Source: a bacterium (GTDB lineage: Bacteria; Pseudomonadota; Gammaproteobacteria; Burkholderiales; Burkholderiaceae_C). From it: a stretch of DNA of 64,000 nt. The notes below the pieces were generated by a model. It was not told where the DNA came from and did not search any database. It saw nothing but the letters and a program-made list of their open reading frames with translations. Positions 58,635 to 64,000 of this stretch are shown piece by piece; the stretch's first letter is position 1; every line of letters begins with the position of its first letter. The position numbers and the translations under genes are program-made. Location of the stretch: NCBI GenBank assembly GCA_030824555.1, contig JAVBXK010000019.1, forward strand, positions 1-64,000, read 5' to 3'.

Positions 58635-60136
58635 TGTGCGGAATCATCGGCGTCGTCAGCAACGCCCCTGTCAATCAGCTGATTTATGACGGTTTGTTGT
58701 TGCTCCAACATCGGGGGCAGGATGCGGCGGGCATTGCCACGCAGGATGGCCGCAAGTTCTACATGCACAAGGCCAAGGGCATGGTGCGCGACGTGTTCCG
58801 CACCCGCAACATGCGCGCTTTGCCGGGCAATGTGGGCATGGGCCAGGTGCGCTACCCCACAGCGGGCAATGCGCACAGCGAAGAAGAGGCGCAGCCGTTC
58901 TACGTGAACGCGCCGTTCGGTCTGGTGATGTCGCACAACGGCAACCTGACCAACGCCACCGAGCTGAAAGCAGAGTTGTTCAACAGCGACCACCGCCACA
59001 TCAATACCGACAGCGATTCCGAGGTGTTGCTGAACGTGCTGGCGCACGAGCTGGAGCACACCACCCGTGGCCTGGCGCTCATGCCATCCGATGTGTTCGA
59101 GGCGGTGCGCGGGGTCAACCGCCGCATCAAAGGTTCCTATGCCGTGGTTGTGCTGATTGCCGGGCACGGTTTGCTGGCGTTCCGCGATCCGTTCGGTATT
59201 CGTCCGCTGTGCATGGGCCATGGCGACGGGCATGTGGCCGTGGCCAGCGAATCGGTTGCGCTGGAGGGGTCTGGCATGGTCTTTGACCGCGACATCCAGC
59301 CAGGCGAAGCCGTGTTCATCGATCTGACGGGCAAGGTGCACGCGGCCATCTGTGCCGACAACCCGATTCACTCACCCTGCATGTTCGAGTACGTGTACCT
59401 GGCCCGCCCCGACTCGGTGCTGGACGGCATTTCCGTGTATCAGGCCCGTTTGAACATGGGTGAGACGCTGGCCAAGCGCGTCATTTCAACTGTGCCGCCT
59501 GACCAGATCGACGTGGTCATTCCCATTCCAGAGTCGTCACGGCCCAGCGCCATGCAGTTGGCGCAATTGTTGGGCCTGCCGTACCGTGAAGGCTTCGTGA
59601 AGAACCGTTACGTGGGCCGCACCTTCATCATGCCGGGGCAGGGCGTGCGCAAAAAGTCGGTGCGCCAAAAGCTGAATGTGATTGCCAGCGAGTTCAAGGG
59701 CCGCAACGTGCTGTTGGTCGACGATTCCATCGTTCGCGGCACTACCAGCCGCGAAATCGTGCAAATGGCCCGCGATGCCGGTGCCAGCAAGGTGTACATG
59801 GCCAGTGCCGCGCCACCTGTACGCTTCCCCAACGTCTACGGCATTGACATGCCCACCAGCGCCGAACTGGTGGCGCACGGCCGGACGGTGGAAGAAATCC
59901 GCCAGATCATCGGTTGCGACGCGCTCATTTACCAGGATGTGGACGCCATGAAGCAGGCCGTGCACGCGCTGAACCCGGCACTGAACGGCTTCGACGCGTC
60001 GTGTTTTGACGGTGTGTACTGCACCGGCGACATCACGCCCGCTGACATCGAGCGGCTGAACTCGAAGCGCGTGAACACCGCCGAGCCGACGGAAGACACC
60101 TCACGCCTGGCCCTGCCCAACGCCCAGGAGGCTTGA
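58634..60136 (+). CDS. purF: Amidophosphoribosyltransferase
   Basis: First committed enzyme of purine synthesis. The 500-residue protein has the nucleophile cysteine C2 (MCGIIGVVSN), the glutaminase block QVRYPTAGN, the PRPP-binding VLLVDDSIVRGTTSREIV and YGIDMPTSAELVAHGRTVEEI. It overlaps the end of cvpA by one base. Confidence 0.97.
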   Translation: MCGIIGVVSNAPVNQLIYDGLLLLQHRGQDAAGIATQDGRKFYMHKAKGMVRDVFRTRNMRALPGNVGMGQVRYPTAGNAHSEEEAQPFYVNAPFGLVMSHNGNLTNATELKAELFNSDHRHINTDSDSEVLLNVLAHELEHTTRGLALMPSDVFEAVRGVNRRIKGSYAVVVLIAGHGLLAFRDPFGIRPLCMGHGDGHVAVASESVALEGSGMVFDRDIQPGEAVFIDLTGKVHAAICADNPIHSPCMFEYVYLARPDSVLDGISVYQARLNMGETLAKRVISTVPPDQIDVVIPIPESSRPSAMQLAQLLGLPYREGFVKNRYVGRTFIMPGQGVRKKSVRQKLNVIASEFKGRNVLLVDDSIVRGTTSREIVQMARDAGASKVYMASAAPPVRFPNVYGIDMPTSAELVAHGRTVEEIRQIIGCDALIYQDVDAMKQAVHALNPALNGFDASCFDGVYCTGDITPADIERLNSKRVNTAEPTEDTSRLALPNAQEA

Positions 60137-60138
60137 CC

Positions 60139-61347
60139 ATGTTTGAGCAAGACCCGCATTGGGCACCGGAAACGCAGGCTGTACGGGTGGCCAGCCCGCG
60201 CACGCCTTACGGCGAAAATTCCGAGGCGCTGTTCCTGACCAGCGGTTACGTGCAACCCTCGGCTGAGGCCGCCGCCAAGCGGTTTGCCGGTGACGAAGAG
60301 GGTTACACCTATGGCCGCTATGGCAACCCCACGGTCACGTCGTTCGAGCAACGGCTGGCGGCCATGGAAGGTGCCGAGGCAGCCATTTCAACCGCTTCCG
60401 GCATGTCAGCCATCCTGATGATGTGCATGGGCTTGCTCAAGGCCGGTGACCACGTGGTGTGCTCGCAGTCGATGTTCGGCTCGACCATCAAGCTCATCGG
60501 GTCCGACCTGGCCAAATTCGGGGTGCAGTCCACGTTCGTGTCGCAGACCGATCTGGCTGCGTGGGCTGCGGCCATACGGCCCAACACCCAACTGCTGTTT
60601 GCCGAAACCCCGACCAACCCGCTGACCGAGGTGTGCGACATCCGTGCCCTGGCCGACATGGCGCACAACGCCGGTGCCCTGTTTGCGGTGGACAACTGTT
60701 TTGCCACGCCCGCGCTGCAAAAACCCATGACCATGGGGGCCGACGTCGTCATGCATTCCGGCACCAAATACCTGGATGGCCAGGGCCGGGTCATGGCAGG
60801 AGCACTGTGTGCCAGCGAAGTGCTGGTGCGCGAAAAATTCCTGCCTGTCCTCAAGAGTGCCGGCATGACCTTGGCACCGTTCAATGCGTGGGTCGTGCTC
60901 AAGGGGCTTGAAACGCTGTCGTTGCGCATGCAGGCGCAATCCGCCAGGGCACTGGAAGTTGCCCGCTGGCTGGAAGGCCATGCTGCGGTCGAGCGCGTGT
61001 TTTACCCAGGTCTGCCATCGCACCCCCAGCATGAACTGGCCATGCGCCAGCTGTCTGGCGTGGGCGGGGCGGTGCTGTCGTTTTCGGTCAAAGCAGCCGA
61101 TGCCGACCAAGCCAGGGCACGTGCGTTCCATGTGCTTGACAGCATGAAGATGCTGTCACTTTCCACCAACCTGGGCGACACCAAAACACTGGTTGCCCAT
61201 CCTGCCAGCACCTCCCATGGCCGCCTGACCGAAGCGCAACGCCAGGCTGCGGGCGTGGGGCAGGGGCTTATCCGCGTGGCGGTGGGCCTGGAGCATCTGA
61301 AAGACATTCAAGCAGACCTGTCGTTGGGTCTGGATTCACTGACATGA
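60139..61347 (+). CDS. metZ: O-succinylhomoserine sulfhydrylase
   Basis: PLP enzyme that makes homocysteine from O-succinylhomoserine and sulfide. The 402-residue protein has [29 protein letters not shown], the PLP lysine in [16 protein letters not shown], and [27 protein letters not shown] lies seven bases before the ATG at 60139. Its end overlaps gltX by four bases. Confidence 0.93.
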   Translation: MFEQDPHWAPETQAVRVASPRTPYGENSEALFLTSGYVQPSAEAAAKRFAGDEEGYTYGRYGNPTVTSFEQRLAAMEGAEAAISTASGMSAILMMCMGLLKAGDHVVCSQSMFGSTIKLIGSDLAKFGVQSTFVSQTDLAAWAAAIRPNTQLLFAETPTNPLTEVCDIRALADMAHNAGALFAVDNCFATPALQKPMTMGADVVMHSGTKYLDGQGRVMAGALCASEVLVREKFLPVLKSAGMTLAPFNAWVVLKGLETLSLRMQAQSARALEVARWLEGHAAVERVFYPGLPSHPQHELAMRQLSGVGGAVLSFSVKAADADQARARAFHVLDSMKMLSLSTNLGDTKTLVAHPASTSHGRLTEAQRQAAGVGQGLIRVAVGLEHLKDIQADLSLGLDSLT

Positions 61348-62732
61348 CCACCAAAACACGCACCCGTTTCGCACCGTCGCCCACAGGCTTCATTCACCTG
61401 GGCAACATCCGCTCGGCCTTGTACCCCTGGGCATTTGCCAGGGCCACTGGTGGCGACTTCATCCTTCGCATCGAAGACACCGATGTCGAGCGCTCTACGC
61501 AGGCTGCTGTCGACGTCATCCTGGAAGGCATGTCCTGGCTGGGTTTGCACCATGATGAAGGCCCGTTCTATCAGATGCAGCGCATGGACCGGTACAAGGC
61601 TGTGCTGGCCGACATGGTGGCAGCCGATCTCGTGTACCCCTGCTACATGAGCGTGGTCGAGCTCGACCAGCTGCGCGAAAGCCAGATGGCTGCCAAAGAG
61701 AAGCCCCGCTACGACGGCACCTGGCGCCCTGAGCCCGGCAAAACCTTGCCACCTGTGCCCGAAGGCATCAAACCTGTGCTCCGTTTCAAAAACCCGAAAG
61801 ACGGTGTGGTGGCTTGGGACGACAAGGTCAAAGGCCGCATCGAAATCAGCAATGCCGAGCTGGACGACCTGGTCATTGCGCGCCCCGATGGCACGCCCAC
61901 CTACAACTTCTGCGTGGTGGTGGACGACATCGACATGACCATCACCCACGTGATCCGTGGTGACGACCATGTCAACAACACCCCGCGCCAGATCAACATC
62001 TTCCGCGCGCTGGGCAAGGAGCCGCCCGTTTACGCCCATTTGCCCACGGTGCTGAACGAGCAGGGCGAGAAGATGAGCAAGCGCAACGGTGCCAAACCCG
62101 TCACGCAGTACCGTGACGAAGGTTACCTGCCCGAAGCCATGGTGAACTACCTGGCACGCCTGGGCTGGAGCCATGGCGACGACGAGCTGTTCAGCCGCGA
62201 GCAGTTCGTGTCCTGGTTCAACCTCGATCACCTGGGCAAGAGTGCGGCGCAGTTTGACGAAGCCAAATTGCGCTGGGTCAACGCACAGCACCTCAAGGCG
62301 ATGGGCAATGCCGAGCTGGCTGCCCTGGTCGTGCCCATGCTGGCCGCACAAGGTCTGACGCCCGACGGGCGACTGGACGCCATCTGTGGCCTCTTCAAGG
62401 ACCGGTGCACCACGTTGGTTGAACTTGCCCAGTGGTGCAAGGCGTTCTATGCGCCAGTCGACGTGAATGCCGAAGAACGTGCCACACACGTCACCGAGGC
62501 CATCCAGCCCGCCTTGCGTGCGTTGGCTGCCAGTTTGATGGACTGCGTCTGGCAAAAGGCAGACATTGCTGCAGCCATGAAAAAGGTGCTGAGCGAGCAA
62601 GGTTTGAAAATGCCGCAACTGGCCATACCTGTGCGCGTGCTGGTGATGGGAACGGAGCACACGCCGTCCATCGACGCCGTGCTCGAATTGCTCGGCCAAA
62701 AAAATGTGATCGAGAGATTGCAAAGCCTCTGA
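61344..62732 (+). CDS. gltX: Glutamyl-tRNA synthetase
   Basis: Class I synthetase of 462 residues. The HIGH motif reads HLGN in [17 protein letters not shown], and the KMSKS motif is [21 protein letters not shown] and [26 protein letters not shown] are present. ATGA overlap with metZ shows coupling. A tRNA-Glu gene lies 190 bases downstream. Confidence 0.96.
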   Translation: MTTKTRTRFAPSPTGFIHLGNIRSALYPWAFARATGGDFILRIEDTDVERSTQAAVDVILEGMSWLGLHHDEGPFYQMQRMDRYKAVLADMVAADLVYPCYMSVVELDQLRESQMAAKEKPRYDGTWRPEPGKTLPPVPEGIKPVLRFKNPKDGVVAWDDKVKGRIEISNAELDDLVIARPDGTPTYNFCVVVDDIDMTITHVIRGDDHVNNTPRQINIFRALGKEPPVYAHLPTVLNEQGEKMSKRNGAKPVTQYRDEGYLPEAMVNYLARLGWSHGDDELFSREQFVSWFNLDHLGKSAAQFDEAKLRWVNAQHLKAMGNAELAALVVPMLAAQGLTPDGRLDAICGLFKDRCTTLVELAQWCKAFYAPVDVNAEERATHVTEAIQPALRALAASLMDCVWQKADIAAAMKKVLSEQGLKMPQLAIPVRVLVMGTEHTPSIDAVLELLGQKNVIERLQSL

Positions 62733-62747
62733 AAAGTACTCTATAAT
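62718..62747 (+). promoter_or_regulatory. Sigma-70 promoter for the tRNA-Ala-Glu-Asp group
   Basis: TTGCAA and TATAAT separated by 18 bases. The -35 lies in the last codons of gltX. A hairpin, CAGCAAC / GTTGCTG (62763-62788), lies in the leader. Confidence 0.75.
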
Positions 62748-62805
62748 TTGAGGCTTGCCAGACAGCAACAAGTTAAAACGAGTTGCTGTTGATTGTAGAC
62801 CTGTT

Positions 62806-62881
<76 letters not shown>

Positions 62882-62922
62882 AAAAAGGTGCTACAATCAA
62901 AGGCTTGAAAGTTTTAGGTCAT

Positions 62923-62998
62923 GACCCTATCGTCTAGAGGCCTAGGACATCACCCTTTCACGGTGAGTACCGGGGTTCGAATCCCCGTAGGGTCGCCA
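62923..62998 (+). tRNA. tRNA-Glu (anticodon TTC)
   Basis: A 76-base cloverleaf with encoded CCA. The anticodon stem-loop is CACCC-TTTCACG-GTG type, the usual TTC form. Acceptor GACCCTA / TAGGGTC. Confidence 0.95.
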
Positions 62999-63055
62999 GA
63001 TTCGTTGTAAAACGAAAAAGGCAAATCAAGTGATTCAGTTATGAGTCACTTGAGA

Positions 63056-63132
63056 GGAGTGGTAGTTCAGTTGGTTAGAATACCGGCCTGTCACGCCGGG
63101 GGTCGCGGGTTCGAGTCCCGTCCACTCCGCCA
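63056..63132 (+). tRNA. tRNA-Asp (anticodon GTC)
   Basis: A 77-base cloverleaf with encoded CCA. Anticodon loop CTGTCAC, acceptor GGAGTGG / CCACTCC. Confidence 0.95.
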
Positions 63133-63155
63133 ACATTCAGCGAATGCGCTGTAAG

Positions 63156-63187
63156 AAAAACCCGCTACAGAAATGTAGGCGGGTTTT
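63156..63187 (+). terminator. Intrinsic terminator after the tRNA group
   Basis: AAAAACCCGC-TACA-GAAA-TGTA-GCGGG stem with one bulged G, then a T-run. It ends the tRNA transcript. Confidence 0.9.
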
Positions 63188-63303
63188 TTCTTTTTGAAAT
63201 GCGAAAAAACGAAATTTGGCATTTGAACCGTTTCAAGCTGCAGCTGAGGTCAGGACACTGAACACCTGCGCATCGACCCCGCGCGTGCAGGTGAAACAGT
63301 CCC

Positions 63304-64000
63304 TCAGCGCTTGCGCGGCAACAAGCCTGACGACAAGGCCGTACCCAGCATCACCACGACGCCGCAGACCACCATCGTGAGGGTGACTTGCTCGTTCAGC
63401 AGTGTCCAGCCGTAGCCGAGCGCAAACACGGGTATCAGGAAGGTGACGGTCAGCGCCTTGGCCGGACCTGCCGACTCGATCAGGCGAAAATACAGGATGT
63501 AGGCCACGCCTGTGCACAACACGCCCGACACCAGCAATGCCAGCCATGCGTTCAAACTGGGCTGGGTGGCAGGCCACATCAGCACGGCGGGCAAGCTCAG
63601 GCCCAACGTTGCCCCGATTTGGCTGCCGGTTGCCGTCAGCAGCGAAGGCAAACCTTGCAGGTATTTCTTGGTGAAACTGGCTGCAATGCCGTAACACAGC
63701 GTGGCTGTCAAGCAAGCCAGCACGGCCAGCAGCGTGTGAACGCCATCGGCTGCAAACGTGCCGGGCCGCGTCTGGCTGAGCGTGAGCACGGTGACACCCG
63801 CAAAACCCGTGACCAGCCCCACGGTGCGCCAAGGGGTGAGTGTGTCTTTCAGCCAGACCCAGGCGATCAACGCGCCGAACAACGGCACCGTGGCATTCAG
63901 GATGGCCGACAACCCGCTCGATATGTACAGCAGCGCGAAGGCATAGCACGCAAACGGAATGCCCGAGTTCAACATGCCCACCACCAGCATGGTTTGCCAG
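63304..64000 (-). CDS. EamA-family (DMT) transporter, partial
   Basis: The 5' part is past the window end. The visible 232 or so residues hold about seven membrane segments and the duplicated EamA pattern (ALLYISSGLSAILNATVPLFGALIAWVWLKDTLTPWRTVGLVTGFAGV, then AYILYFRLIESAGPAKALTVTFLIPVFALGYGWTLLNEQVT). It is a drug/metabolite-type exporter. The substrate is unknown. The protein ends in a basic RKR tail. Confidence 0.88.
   Translation of the reverse strand, partial: WQTMLVVGMLNSGIPFACYAFALLYISSGLSAILNATVPLFGALIAWVWLKDTLTPWRTVGLVTGFAGVTVLTLSQTRPGTFAADGVHTLLAVLACLTATLCYGIAASFTKKYLQGLPSLLTATGSQIGATLGLSLPAVLMWPATQPSLNAWLALLVSGVLCTGVAYILYFRLIESAGPAKALTVTFLIPVFALGYGWTLLNEQVTLTMVVCGVVVMLGTALSSGLLPRKR

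Noticed and set aside
62763-62788. CAGCAAC/GTTGCTG hairpin before tRNA-Ala as a terminator of gltX
   Set aside because: No T-run follows, and it lies after the tRNA promoter, so it is more likely part of the leader.

Overview
The window is a GC-rich bacterial chromosome segment whose gene content and repeats fit a betaproteobacterium of the Comamonadaceae (Rhodoferax/Hydrogenophaga/Polaromonas-like). The evidence is a gap-pgk-fba glycolytic run, a complete sox cluster with soxCD, a long-form argG, a cvpA-purF-metZ-gltX run, and AT-rich and GC-rich short interspersed repeats of a type I associate with that family. Genus is not resolved. No prophage, insertion sequence, CRISPR array or rRNA operon was seen.

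Layout. 1-2.8 kb: end of gap, then pgk and fba. 2.9-4.7 kb: divergent pair of a YcaQ/AlkX-like glycosylase and alkB. 4.9-14.3 kb: sulfur oxidation. Diheme cytochrome c4, a flavocytochrome c-type flavoprotein and a small cytochrome c lie on the minus strand. They diverge from soxR-C-D-Y-Z-A-X-B on the plus strand, with two matching operator-like sites between. 14.5-15.9 kb: PAS-PAS-GGDEF protein. 16-25.8 kb: sigma-54 activator, a five-gene LivKGFHM-type ABC transporter, a lipoprotein 3-hydroxybutyrate-oligomer hydrolase and a second alpha/beta hydrolase. I read this as a uptake-and-use unit for polyhydroxybutyrate breakdown products. 26-31 kb: hemH, HAD hydrolase, GST, thioesterase, iron alcohol dehydrogenase, small ORF. 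31.1-36.3 kb: pepN-fbp-tRNA-Thr-tRNA-Lys and prfB with its programmed frameshift. 36.4-43.8 kb: hydrolase, acyl-CoA synthetase, Tas-like aldo-keto reductase, phosphotransferase, YbaK, plsY, ridA. 43.8-47.6 kb: yajQ, two degenerate HD-GYP proteins and a retropepsin-like protease in one minus-strand operon. 47.7-53.3 kb: murB, then the most accessory-looking part (DUF4160-like fragment, Ig-repeat secreted protein, repeat-rich spacer, AT-richer AlbA_2/ATPase gene). 53.4-64 kb: argG, ppnP, arsC-like, folC, SPOR protein, cvpA, purF, metZ, gltX, tRNA-Ala/Glu/Asp, partial EamA transporter.

The most unusual signal is a family of about 50-65 bp palindromic elements. Twelve copies are visible. They share a core of ATAGC, CGCTT, a 5-7 nt loop, AAGCG, AGGC and a T-rich tail. 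Four copies lie inside protein-coding genes and keep the reading frame open, and at least three abut start codons. Two face each other to make a MITE-like unit. In this they resemble the in-frame Rickettsia palindromic elements. Other points worth a look are the sigma-54-controlled 3-hydroxybutyrate-oligomer unit, twin SoxR-type operators, hairpin terminators inside the sox operon, and the YajQ/degenerate HD-GYP operon.
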